Positions 28,161 to 35,112 of a DNA stretch of 64,000 nt are shown here, piece after piece. Made by a program: the position numbers and the translations under genes. The notes under the pieces are model-generated. The model searched no databases, had not been told where the DNA came from, and saw only the letters and a program-made list of their open reading frames with translations. Numbering within the stretch: position 1 is the stretch's first letter; each line of letters begins with the position of its first letter. Location of the stretch: contig NZ_JH376798.1 of the NCBI RefSeq assembly GCF_000234095.1, forward strand, positions 339,424 through 403,423, written 5' to 3'. The DNA comes from Centipeda infelix ATCC 43532. GTDB lineage: Bacteria > Bacillota > Negativicutes > Selenomonadales > Selenomonadaceae.

Positions 28161-28189
28161 TTGATTCTGCTGGGAGCAGACAGTATACT
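28161..28189 (+). promoter_or_regulatory. promoter of the small secreted protein gene
   Basis: TTGATT, 17 bases, TATACT. Transcription would start near 28196, giving a leader of about 67 nt before the ATG at 28263. Confidence 0.65.
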
Positions 28190-28262
28190 ATATAGGAAAC
28201 ATAAAAAATACCATTTTTTATGTTTCCGTTTTCTCGACTATAATTTTTGGAGGTTGAGGATT

Positions 28263-28772
28263 ATGAACAAGAAAATCGCTGTACTGCTCGCTGTCCTTAT
28301 GCTTGTGATGTCCGGCATAGCAACGGCGGCGTACAAGGATCAGATCAATCGGGATGGACATGTGCTGCAGCGCAGCGACATCGCGCTCGGTGGGCTCATG
28401 GTCGGAACGACGCGTGCACAGGTCGAGGCAATCTACGGCGCACCGACTGCTCGGACCGAGCCGCGGATGAGCCCGGCACTGGATGAGATGATGGACGAGT
28501 ACACCTATGGAACGTCATTCAAGGTCATTTTCATCAAGGACACGGTCATGTACCTCAACACGAATGCGCACAACGGGATTGCAACGCCGGCCGGCGTGAC
28601 CGTCGGCGACCCCGCAGAGAGGGTCATGCAGACGTACGGCAAGCCGTGGCGCGACACGAAATATGAGGATGGCAGGGAGAATCTCGTCTACCGCGACCCG
28701 TACGATATCGCGATTGTGTTCCGCACCGAGCAGGGGAAAATCACCTACATCGGGATTGTTGGCTCGGAGTGA
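28263..28772 (+). CDS. secreted protein with two SmpA-like repeats
   Basis: 169 residues. A clear signal peptide (KKIAVLLAVLMLVMSGIATAA) is followed by two similar segments, LGGLMVGTTRAQVEAIYGAP and VTVGDPAERVMQTYGKP. These resemble the BamE/SmpA-type 'GMTxxQVxxxxGxP' helix-turn unit. It is probably periplasmic. GGAGG lies nine bases before the ATG, and a promoter is placed correctly upstream. The function is unknown. Confidence 0.75.
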   Translation: MNKKIAVLLAVLMLVMSGIATAAYKDQINRDGHVLQRSDIALGGLMVGTTRAQVEAIYGAPTARTEPRMSPALDEMMDEYTYGTSFKVIFIKDTVMYLNTNAHNGIATPAGVTVGDPAERVMQTYGKPWRDTKYEDGRENLVYRDPYDIAIVFRTEQGKITYIGIVGSE

Positions 28773-28796
28773 GGGGCCGGAGACGTGGATCAATGG

Positions 28797-28833
28797 GGGC
28801 TGCTGTACGAAAAACTCGTGCAACGTCATTTTT
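28797..28833 (+). terminator. weak terminator
   Basis: TGTACGA-AAAAC-TCGTGCA followed by ACGTCATTTTT, 25 bases after the stop. It shares its core with the CTGCTGCACGAAG terminator set. Confidence 0.45.
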
Positions 28834-28931
28834 CATGTATACATGGACATTTCGTGCTTTATCATGGTAAAATACCCGCATATTTTCATTTATGAAAGAA
28901 AATGAAAATACACTATTGAGGGGGTATCGCC

Positions 28932-30293
28932 ATGGACTCATTTCTGCCCATACTGAACGCCATTGACTCATTTCTCTGGGGCGTTCCGCTCATCACTCTG
29001 CTCGTCGGCACGGGCATCCTGCTCACCATCCGCCTCTCGCTGATCCAGGTCGTGCACCTGCCGCGTGCGCTCGGACTGATCCTCCGTGCGAAGAACAGGG
29101 GCGCGGGCGACATCTCAAGCTTCAAGGCGCTGTGCGTCGCGCTCGCCGCGACCATTGGCACGGGCAACATCGTCGGTGTCGCGACAGCGGTCAAGGTCGG
29201 CGGCCCCGGTGCGATCTTCTGGATGTGGATGGCGGCGTTCTTCGGTATGGCGACGAAGTATGCGGAGGGGCTGCTCGCCGTCAAGTACCGTACGACCGAT
29301 GAACACGGCGAGATCGCAGGCGGCCCGATGTACTACATTCGGCGCGGTATGGGGGAGAAGTATCGCCCGCTCGCGGGCTTCTTTGCCGTGGCGACCGTCC
29401 TCGTCGCCTTCTTCGGCATCGGCACGTTCCCGCAGGTCAACGCCATTGTTGACTCCGTGGAGCTCTCCTTCGGCGTCTCGCGCGTTGTGACCGACATCGC
29501 GCTCACCGTGCTCATTGCCGCAATCACCATCGGCGGTCTGCGCAGCATCGCCGAGGTTGCCGCGCGTATCATCCCCTTTATGGCGGTGCTCTACATTGTC
29601 ATCTGTGTGGGGATCATCCTCATGCACATCGGCGAGATCCCCGCGGCACTCGCCCTCATCCTTGACAGCGCGTTCACGGGCACGGCGGCGGCGGGCGGAT
29701 TCGCCGGCTCGACGATCATGATGGCGATGCAGAACGGCATCGCACGCGGCGTGTTCTCGAACGAGTCGGGTCTCGGCTCCGCGCCGATTGCTGCGGCGGC
29801 GGCAAAGACAAAGGAACCCGCCGAGCAGGGTCTCATCTCTATGACGGGCACGTTTATTGATACCATCATTATCTGCTCCATGACGGGGCTCGTGCTCGTC
29901 CTCACGGGCGCATGGCACGGTGATGCTGCCGGTGCGGCAATGACGGGCGCGGCATTCACCAGCCTCTATGGCTCGATCGGCGGCATGCTCCTCACCGTCT
30001 CGCTCGCCCTCTTTGCATTCACCACCATCCTCGGCTGGAACTACTACGGCGAGCGTGCCGTGCTCTATCTTGCGGGCGTGCGTGCCATCCTGCCGTACCG
30101 CCTTGTCTTCATCGCGCTCATCGCATGCGGCGCATTCCTGAAACTCGAGGCGATCTGGGTGCTTGCCGACATCGTCAACGGACTCATGGCGATCCCGAAT
30201 CTCATCGCCCTCATCGCACTGTCGGGTATCGTCGTACATGAGACGCGGCACTACCTTGAGAAAGTGAAGCGCGGGACACGGATGCGGCGGTAG
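28932..30293 (+). CDS. sodium:alanine/glycine symporter (AGCS family)
   Basis: 453 residues with about 11 membrane segments. AGCS hallmarks are seen: SFKALCVALAATIGTGNIVGVATAV near the N-terminus, GGPMYYIRRGMG, and NESGLGSAPIAAAAAKT with the conserved SGLGS motif, then TMTG-like segments and FTTILGWNYYGERA. It imports alanine, glycine or related amino acids with sodium. GAGGGGGT precedes the ATG. It is a single gene. Confidence 0.9.
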   Translation: MDSFLPILNAIDSFLWGVPLITLLVGTGILLTIRLSLIQVVHLPRALGLILRAKNRGAGDISSFKALCVALAATIGTGNIVGVATAVKVGGPGAIFWMWMAAFFGMATKYAEGLLAVKYRTTDEHGEIAGGPMYYIRRGMGEKYRPLAGFFAVATVLVAFFGIGTFPQVNAIVDSVELSFGVSRVVTDIALTVLIAAITIGGLRSIAEVAARIIPFMAVLYIVICVGIILMHIGEIPAALALILDSAFTGTAAAGGFAGSTIMMAMQNGIARGVFSNESGLGSAPIAAAAAKTKEPAEQGLISMTGTFIDTIIICSMTGLVLVLTGAWHGDAAGAAMTGAAFTSLYGSIGGMLLTVSLALFAFTTILGWNYYGERAVLYLAGVRAILPYRLVFIALIACGAFLKLEAIWVLADIVNGLMAIPNLIALIALSGIVVHETRHYLEKVKRGTRMRR

Positions 30294-30386
30294 AGTTGCG
30301 CCCCATGCGCAGGGAACGCCTTGTACGGCGGGCAGTTCCGTGCTATACCAATTTCAAAACCACATCCCTGTAAGGGGCCGAAACAA

Positions 30387-30461
30387 AAAACTCTCCTTTT
30401 CTGCTGTTGCAGCAAGTATTTCTTAGGAAAGAAACTTGCAAACACAGGAAAGGAGAATTTT
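30387..30461 (+). promoter_or_regulatory. long hairpin burying the ribosome site
   Basis: An outer 17-bp arm pair with two mismatches (30387-30403 with 30445-30461) encloses an inner stem, GCAAGT-A-TTTCTT / AAGAAA-CTTGC. The 3' outer arm contains AAAGGAGAA (30449-30457), the ribosome site of the small membrane protein starting at 30463. When folded, that site would be paired along its whole length. It may be a translational switch or an attenuator. Confidence 0.6.
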
Positions 30462-30462
30462 T

Positions 30463-30636
30463 ATGCGAAACTATCTGCCGCGTGTGGACTGGATGGTCGG
30501 GACGGGGCTGGTCGTGGTCGCGATCCTGTCCGTCTTCTACGGGAGCGCAGAGCTGACGAGCAACATTGCCTCGGGGCTGATCGGATTTCTCGGGCGGACG
30601 GTCATGATGCGAAATGAAAAGGAGGGCGTACGATGA
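30463..30636 (+). CDS. small membrane protein, holin-like
   Basis: 57 residues. Short polar N-terminus, one hydrophobic segment (MVGTGLVVVAILSVFYG), a second weaker one (IASGLIGFLGRTVMM) and a basic tail. It overlaps the following amidase gene by ATGA, so the two are translationally coupled. The order small membrane protein then cell-wall amidase matches phage lysis cassettes, but no holin family is recognised and no other phage gene is nearby. Confidence 0.6.
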   Translation: MRNYLPRVDWMVGTGLVVVAILSVFYGSAELTSNIASGLIGFLGRTVMMRNEKEGVR

Positions 30637-31262
30637 GTTCGGTACTGCCCGCCTCCGCGATGCGGCGCGTGACCTGCGCAGAGCTCAGGGAGCTCGCAGC
30701 GGCATACCGTCCTGCGCTCTGCTATGCTGCCGCCCGCTGTGCGCGTGAGACGAGGCTCTACTTGCACTGGACGGCGGGGCACTACGGGCAGTTCTTCGCG
30801 GACTACCATGTGCAGATCGATACGGACGGCGGCATCTACGTCATCGGGGATGGTGTACTCGACGATGTGCTTGCCGCGACCTACCTGCGCAACAGCGGGA
30901 GCGTCAGCATCGCCCTCCTCGGCTGTATCGGTGCGACGACGGACGACCTCGGGCGCGAGCCGCCGACCGCCGCACAGATCGAGGCTCTGGCACAGGCGGT
31001 GACAGTACTCGCGGACGGCCTGTGGCTCACCATCGACAAGGAACGCATCCTCACCCACGGTGAGGCGGCGGACAACGAGGACGGCGTACATGCCCACGCG
31101 CCCTACGGCCCGCGCTCCACCTGCGAGCGTTGGGATCTGGAGTACCTCGGTACAGAGGAGAGCCCTGCATTCCGTCCGTGGGCGACAGATGGCACGCGCG
31201 GCGGCGATGTGCTGCGCGGCAAGGCGAACTACTATCGCACCCATCTCAGCATAACTCAATGA
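30633..31262 (+). CDS. N-acetylmuramoyl-L-alanine amidase-like protein
   Basis: 209 residues, no signal peptide. It is similar to zinc amidase_2/PGRP endolysins: the first zinc His in YLHWTAGHYGQFFADYHVQID, the core strand GSVSIALLGC, the later THGEAADNEDGVH, and the C-terminal RWDLEYL. It would cleave the bond between MurNAc and the stem peptide. Lack of its own export signal fits dependence on the holin-like protein. Relatives occur as single-domain proteins in Selenomonas prophages and chromosomes. Possibly a domesticated lysis pair. Confidence 0.75.
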   Translation: MSSVLPASAMRRVTCAELRELAAAYRPALCYAAARCARETRLYLHWTAGHYGQFFADYHVQIDTDGGIYVIGDGVLDDVLAATYLRNSGSVSIALLGCIGATTDDLGREPPTAAQIEALAQAVTVLADGLWLTIDKERILTHGEAADNEDGVHAHAPYGPRSTCERWDLEYLGTEESPAFRPWATDGTRGGDVLRGKANYYRTHLSITQ

Positions 31263-31374
31263 ATTTTCATGCAACTACTCAAAATTAGAACCAACTCCTA
31301 ACAAAACTCGCATTCCCCTCGAATGGAATTCCCATCCATCGGCGGTATGATCTCTTTACAACGGGAAGAGATTT

Positions 31375-31410
31375 TAAGGAATCGCTGATCATGTATCAGG
31401 GACTCCATCA
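31375..31410. mobile_element. minimal MITE-like hairpin, copy D
   Basis: TAAGGAATCGCTGAT, then CATGT, then ATCAGGGACTCC. Both ends of the MITE family are present face to face with almost no interior (10 of 12 inner bases pair). It sits 27 bases upstream of the next gene. The rest of 31263-31436 is AT-richer DNA with no feature seen. Confidence 0.45.
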
Positions 31411-31436
31411 CAACCCTCTGAAAGGACGGGATTCAC

Positions 31437-31718
31437 ATGATGACAATGAAGACGATGAAGAAAACCGCAGTCCTCGCACTCGTCGGTGTACTCGGCTATG
31501 GCGGGCTCGGCGCGGCGGAGGTCTCCGCACATCCGCTGCGCGTGCCGCAGCAGGAGCGCTCAGCATACGCGGGCATGGACGGGCGTGCGGAGGTACAGCA
31601 GCTCGCATGGGGTGGCCGCAAGAACCGCAAGGGCGGCAAGAAGTACTCGCAGGGCAGCGTCAACACCGCGATCATCGCAGGTGCTGTGATCGGCGCAATC
31701 ATTGCGAAGAATACGTAA
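31437..31718 (+). CDS. small exported glycine-zipper-like protein
   Basis: 93 residues. Signal peptide (KKTAVLALVGVLGYGGLGAAEVSA), a basic Gly/Lys/Arg-rich middle (WGGRKNRKGGKKYSQG) and a C-terminal helix NTAIIAGAVIGAIIA with small-residue spacing. Probably a periplasmic or envelope-associated peptide of unknown function. AAAGGA lies before the first of several nearby ATG codons, so the start could be three bases later. Confidence 0.6.
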   Translation: MMTMKTMKKTAVLALVGVLGYGGLGAAEVSAHPLRVPQQERSAYAGMDGRAEVQQLAWGGRKNRKGGKKYSQGSVNTAIIAGAVIGAIIAKNT

Positions 31719-31729
31719 GCACAGCAGGG

Positions 31730-31762
31730 CTGCCGTACGAAATGTGTGTACGGCAGTTTTTT
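31730..31762 (+). terminator. terminator
   Basis: CTGCCGTAC-GAAATGTGT-GTACGGCAG followed by six T residues, just after the small exported protein gene and ahead of the tRNA. Confidence 0.9.
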
Positions 31763-31818
31763 GTTCCTCTGCGGGCGGGGTTGCATATCCCGTCCAAATT
31801 TGATACACTTGATGCGAT

Positions 31819-31895
31819 GCGGTTGTAGCTCAGTAGGATAGAGCATCTGCCTCCTAAGCAGAGGGTCGCGCGTTCGACTCGCGCCAATCGCACCA
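31819..31895 (+). tRNA. tRNA-Arg (CCT)
   Basis: A 77-nt cloverleaf with encoded CCA. The acceptor GCGGTTG/CAATCGC includes one G-T pair. The D-loop contains AGCTCAGTAGGATAGAGC, the anticodon arm TCTGC-CTCCTAA-GCAGA has anticodon CCT (reads AGG), and the T arm is GCGCG-TTCGACT-CGCGC. A terminator follows at 31911. Confidence 0.95.
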
Positions 31896-31910
31896 TGGAT
31901 CGGATGAAAG

Positions 31911-31938
31911 GACTTCTCGTTATGAGAAGTCTTTTTTT
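31911..31938 (+). terminator. tRNA terminator
   Basis: GACTTCTC-GTTAT-GAGAAGTC followed by seven T residues. Confidence 0.9.
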
Positions 31939-31953
31939 GAAAGGAGCGGAGCG

Positions 31954-32802
31954 ATGAGACGGATGATGATGGCGGGGCTTGCAGCCGCAGCCGTGTTCTG
32001 CGCTGCATTGCCGCAGGGACAGGCGGCGGACGGTGCGGCGATGACGACGGTGGAGATGCGCGGTCTTTCCGAGACGTATACGAAGAGTGCAGAGCCGCCT
32101 GTGGAGGATGTGTCTGAGGATGCAGTGCCGCGCCTTTTCCCCCTTCTGCGCGTGGAGGATTATCCCGGCGCACTGCGTGCGGATGGACGTGTGATCGCGT
32201 GGGTCAGTCATCCTGAGATTAGCGTCGTGGGGGACGACTATCCTGTCCTTGCGCGTGTGCTTCGGAATTGGAGCAATGCCCAGCGGCAGCAGAGCAACGA
32301 GGAGGCTGCGTATCTGGGCGCGGCAGCACGCGAATGGATGCCATCCAGTCCCTACTATTCGTACACGGTCGTCGAGCGCTGGGGGCGAACCGACGAGCGA
32401 ATGGTCAGCTTTGCCCTGCGCAATGAGGAATACAGCGGAGGCGCGCATCCACTCCACAGGATTGTGACGGAGAACATCGACGTGGAGACGGGGGAGCAGG
32501 TCTCCATTGACGAGATTGTCACAGGGCGCGACATCCTGATGCTTGCACTTGCGGAGGCCTTCCGCACGCAGTACCCACAGCGCGAGGAGGATCTCTTTTC
32601 ACATGACATTGACAAGACGTTGGAGGATTATCATGATGGCAGTGACTGGCAGGAGCATATCATATGGATGCTGGATGCAAACCATGATCTCCATGTCTTC
32701 TACAATCCTTACGACATTGCCTCCTATGCCGAGGGCAGCTTTGAGGTGATCGTGCGTCGTGATGTCTATCCCGAGGTATTTTGGATGGATGATGTGGAGT
32801 AA
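31954..32802 (+). CDS. secreted DUF3298 (RsiV-like) protein
   Basis: 282 residues. A signal peptide (MMMAGLAAAAVFCAALPQGQAA) and a linker precede a domain like the extracytoplasmic part of RsiV. The two best landmarks are RNEEYSGGAHPLHRIVTENIDVETGEQ and FYNPYDIASYAEGSFEVIV. In Bacillus RsiV this domain binds lysozyme, but here there is no membrane anchor or sigma factor, so only the fold is inferred. AAAGGAG lies seven bases before the ATG. Confidence 0.75.
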   Translation: MRRMMMAGLAAAAVFCAALPQGQAADGAAMTTVEMRGLSETYTKSAEPPVEDVSEDAVPRLFPLLRVEDYPGALRADGRVIAWVSHPEISVVGDDYPVLARVLRNWSNAQRQQSNEEAAYLGAAAREWMPSSPYYSYTVVERWGRTDERMVSFALRNEEYSGGAHPLHRIVTENIDVETGEQVSIDEIVTGRDILMLALAEAFRTQYPQREEDLFSHDIDKTLEDYHDGSDWQEHIIWMLDANHDLHVFYNPYDIASYAEGSFEVIVRRDVYPEVFWMDDVE

Positions 32803-32816
32803 TGTGACGCGATCAT

Positions 32817-32864
32817 AAAAGGGACTTCTGCACGGATTTTTCATTCGTGCAGAAGTCCCTTTTT
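32817..32864. terminator. bidirectional terminator
   Basis: AAAGGGACTTCTGCACG ... CGTGCAGAAGTCCCTTT, 17 perfect pairs plus flanking A/T runs, between convergent genes. The stem belongs to the shared terminator set. Confidence 0.9.
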
Positions 32865-32870
32865 GTGTGT

Positions 32871-33146
32871 TCATCCCTTTCCGAATCCGAATAGGGACTT
32901 GAGCCTGCCGGTGATACCGGAGGACTTATCTGCGGGGATGACGTTGTCATCATCGGGGACATCGTCATAGAGGTCGGAGTCCATCACCTTGCGTGGAGGT
33001 GCGTCATTCCTGCTCTCGCTGTCATCGTCACCGAGGTCGAAGCCCGCGCCGTAGTTTGGAGAGAATCCCGTGATGATGGGGATGCCGCAGTTCGGGCAGG
33101 CATTGGCGGAGGAGGGGACGAATTTGCTGCATTTCGGACAGAACAT
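32871..33146 (-). CDS. zinc-ribbon protein
   Basis: 91 residues. The N-terminal CPKCSKFVPSSANACPNCG is a CxxC...CxxC zinc ribbon. An acidic, Ser/Asp-rich linker and a short basic helix (ITGRLKSLFGFGKG) follow. The family is a widespread small zinc-ribbon type without known function. The ATG is eight bases after GAGG; an ATG 48 bases upstream has no site. Confidence 0.7.
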   Translation of the reverse strand: MFCPKCSKFVPSSANACPNCGIPIITGFSPNYGAGFDLGDDDSESRNDAPPRKVMDSDLYDDVPDDDNVIPADKSSGITGRLKSLFGFGKG

Positions 33147-33218
33147 AGGAGAAACCTCGCTTTCTAAAGACGTATGATTTGCATGATTCCCCAATAAGAC
33201 TATGGTATGTCGGTGCAG

Positions 33219-33274
33219 GCGCCCCCACCGTCACGCTTGCGCGTGCCACCTCCCCCGCTGCGGCAGGGGAGGCT
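33219..33274. repeat. GC-rich dyad repeat R2, copy 1
   Basis: GGCGCCCCCACCG ... CCACCTCCCCCGCTGCGGCAGGGGAGG. It is related to repeats at 40566-40619, 52303-52500, 56081-56186 and 62235-62309. It abuts the stop codon of the next minus-strand gene at 33274-33276. Confidence 0.6.
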
Positions 33275-34359
33275 CATACAGCAGCATCCGCTCTGAGAAG
33301 TCGTACCACACCCACGAGTGACAGCACGGCGCAGAGCACCCAGAGTGCGATAAAGGCAGTATCGCCCGCCGTACTGATGGTGAGGATCTCGTCGATGATG
33401 ATGTCGCCGAGCTCGTCTCCGCCGAGCAGGGCGAGCCTGCCGAAAATGTGGGCGGTATGCGCGGTGGCGATGACATTCGGCAGGAGTGCGGCGTAGACGA
33501 TGACCGCCTCCCATTTCGCCAGCCCGAGGGTATGCAGCCGCCGCAGGACGAGCGGCAGGGTGGCAAGCGGGTAGACTGTACCGCCGATGAAGAGTGTGAA
33601 GAAGTCCGCGCCGGCGGGGACGAGATGAAGTGCGTCGAGGATGGTGACGAGCGGGTAGAGGACGGTCTGACCGGCGGCGGGGACGATGATCCCTGCAGCG
33701 GCGAGGACGATCAGGCTGCGCAGGACAAACGGTCTGCGTGCAATCGTCCCCGTACTGCTGAGAAAAGCCGCACGGACGGAGGGAATCGCCTCCTCGACGG
33801 GCGGCTCTCCGTAGCGGTTCGCGATGGGCATTCCCTTTTTCAGAAAGATCCATCCGCCGTAGACGGACAGGATCACAAAGGAGACGAGGCAAAGGGCGGC
33901 ATAGAGAAATATGAGTGTGCCAAAGATGAAGCCCATCTCGTCAGGGCTGTCAAACACAGTGAGATCGGGGACGCGCTTCATCCCTTCAATCAGTGCGCCA
34001 AGAAATGCAAGGAAGAGAATGGGCAGACCGAGGGCGACAAGGCTCACGAGGATCAGTGGGAACGCGAGCCAGCCGCCGTGGCCGATGTCGTGCAGCCGCC
34101 GCACGGTGGCGGGGATAGCGAGGGGCGGCAGGAGAAGGGCGGCAAGGAGGAAGATGAGGGCAAGCCCTGCGATCAGGAGAATCCAGAACGCGGCACTTTC
34201 CTCACGAAAGAATGCTGTCGCTGTAAAATAGGTCAGCGGCAGGAGGGTGGAGACGGCGGCAAAGGTCAGGAGCGATGTGCCACCGCATAGTGCTCCAATC
34301 GTCAACGCATAGTCACGACGCGTCAATCTGCCATGCATTGTAAATATTGCATGATTCAT
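33274..34359 (-). CDS. tandem DUF805 membrane protein
   Basis: 361 residues made of two DUF805 units. The first (about 1-160) has MHGRLTRRDYAL at its start and TVRRLHDIGHGGWLA inside. The second (about 205-361) has GTIARRPFVLRSL and LRRLHTLGLAKWEAV. About eight to nine membrane segments. DUF805 proteins are inner-membrane proteins of unknown role. The stop codon is supplied at the edge of an R2 repeat. AAGGTG lies seven bases before the ATG. A single-unit DUF805 gene lies immediately upstream. Confidence 0.75.
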   Translation of the reverse strand: MNHAIFTMHGRLTRRDYALTIGALCGGTSLLTFAAVSTLLPLTYFTATAFFREESAAFWILLIAGLALIFLLAALLLPPLAIPATVRRLHDIGHGGWLAFPLILVSLVALGLPILFLAFLGALIEGMKRVPDLTVFDSPDEMGFIFGTLIFLYAALCLVSFVILSVYGGWIFLKKGMPIANRYGEPPVEEAIPSVRAAFLSSTGTIARRPFVLRSLIVLAAAGIIVPAAGQTVLYPLVTILDALHLVPAGADFFTLFIGGTVYPLATLPLVLRRLHTLGLAKWEAVIVYAALLPNVIATAHTAHIFGRLALLGGDELGDIIIDEILTISTAGDTAFIALWVLCAVLSLVGVVRLLRADAAV

Positions 34360-34370
34360 GACGGTGCACC

Positions 34371-34862
34371 TTAGTCGCGGGGTTCAGCGGGCGGCTGAAT
34401 ATCCGTCGGCGTGTCTGTGTACGCCCCGCGTGCATACGGATTCGCGGGTTCCGGTGCGGCGCAGACAGTACCGAGTGGGTCTGCGCCATAGGCGTTGTCG
34501 CCCTCCGTGCCATGCTTGCAGAGGAGGTAGAGGAGCAGTCCGAGGCTGACGAACGGGATGAAGGCGAGTAGGATGAAGTAGCCCGAGAGCCCAACGTCAT
34601 GCAGGCGGCGGATCATAAGCATATAGCTTGCGACGGTGATGGGAATGCTGAGCAGGGTGCAGAGACCGTAGATCCCCATAATCGTCTCCTCACTCGGCCG
34701 CATCGTTCCGTCTGCGTAGACGACGAGGAGGACGCCCATGAGGATGTAGAGGACGATGCCGACACCTGTGAGCGCGAGCAGACGCATGATGAAGCGTTTA
34801 CGGTTCAGCCGACCGTTCCATCGGAAGAAGTTCTCCTTGATACCGCTGTCGATTTGGTGCAT
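34371..34862 (-). CDS. DUF805 membrane protein
   Basis: 163 residues. Family start FFRWNGRLNRKRFIMRLL, three to four membrane helices, the IRRLHDVGLSGYF motif, and a Pro-rich C-terminal tail with APEPANPYARG and DIQPPAEP. AAAGGAG precedes the ATG. The downstream DUF805 duplicate starts 11 bases after its stop, so they form an operon. Confidence 0.8.
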   Translation of the reverse strand: MHQIDSGIKENFFRWNGRLNRKRFIMRLLALTGVGIVLYILMGVLLVVYADGTMRPSEETIMGIYGLCTLLSIPITVASYMLMIRRLHDVGLSGYFILLAFIPFVSLGLLLYLLCKHGTEGDNAYGADPLGTVCAAPEPANPYARGAYTDTPTDIQPPAEPRD

Positions 34863-34944
34863 TTGATTCTCCTTTGATTCTACTATAAAAACGCCCTTAT
34901 TGTAGCACAGGAATCGGAGATTGGCAAAAAAGCGACATTATAAA

Positions 34945-34984
34945 ATGGACAGAGCACCGTTTGCGGAAACGGTGCTCTGTCCAT
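34945..34984. terminator. perfect-stem hairpin
   Basis: An 18-bp perfect stem, ATGGACAGAGCACCGTTT, with loop GCGG. It lies between the DUF805 promoter region and the MITE copy B. No T-run is seen, so it may act as a boundary hairpin rather than a true terminator. Confidence 0.5.
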
Positions 34985-35012
34985 GTCTATAAATAAAGTG
35001 TGGTATGGGGGC

Positions 35013-35105
35013 TAGGAAAGCACTGATAAATTCAGCCGCATCTTTTCCGCTCACTCTGCGCGGACCGGTCTCCCTGATTGGACGAAACATCTGCGGCCAA
35101 TGTGG
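35013..35105. mobile_element. truncated MITE-like element, copy B
   Basis: The left end TAGGAAAGCACTGATAAATT and interior blocks TTCAGCCGCATCTTTTCCGC and TTGGACGAAACATCTGCGGC correspond to copy A, but the right terminal repeat is missing. It runs into the 3' flank of the diguanylate cyclase gene. Confidence 0.5.
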
Positions 35106-35112
35106 GATACGG

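Noticed and set aside
30463-31262. A prophage remnant at the amidase locus
   Set aside because: No integrase, structural, replication or regulatory phage genes and no attachment-site duplication near the tRNA-Arg. Only a lysis-like pair is present.
31819-31895. Integration site at the tRNA-Arg gene
   Set aside because: The tRNA is followed by its own terminator and a chromosomal gene, with no duplicated 3' end nearby.
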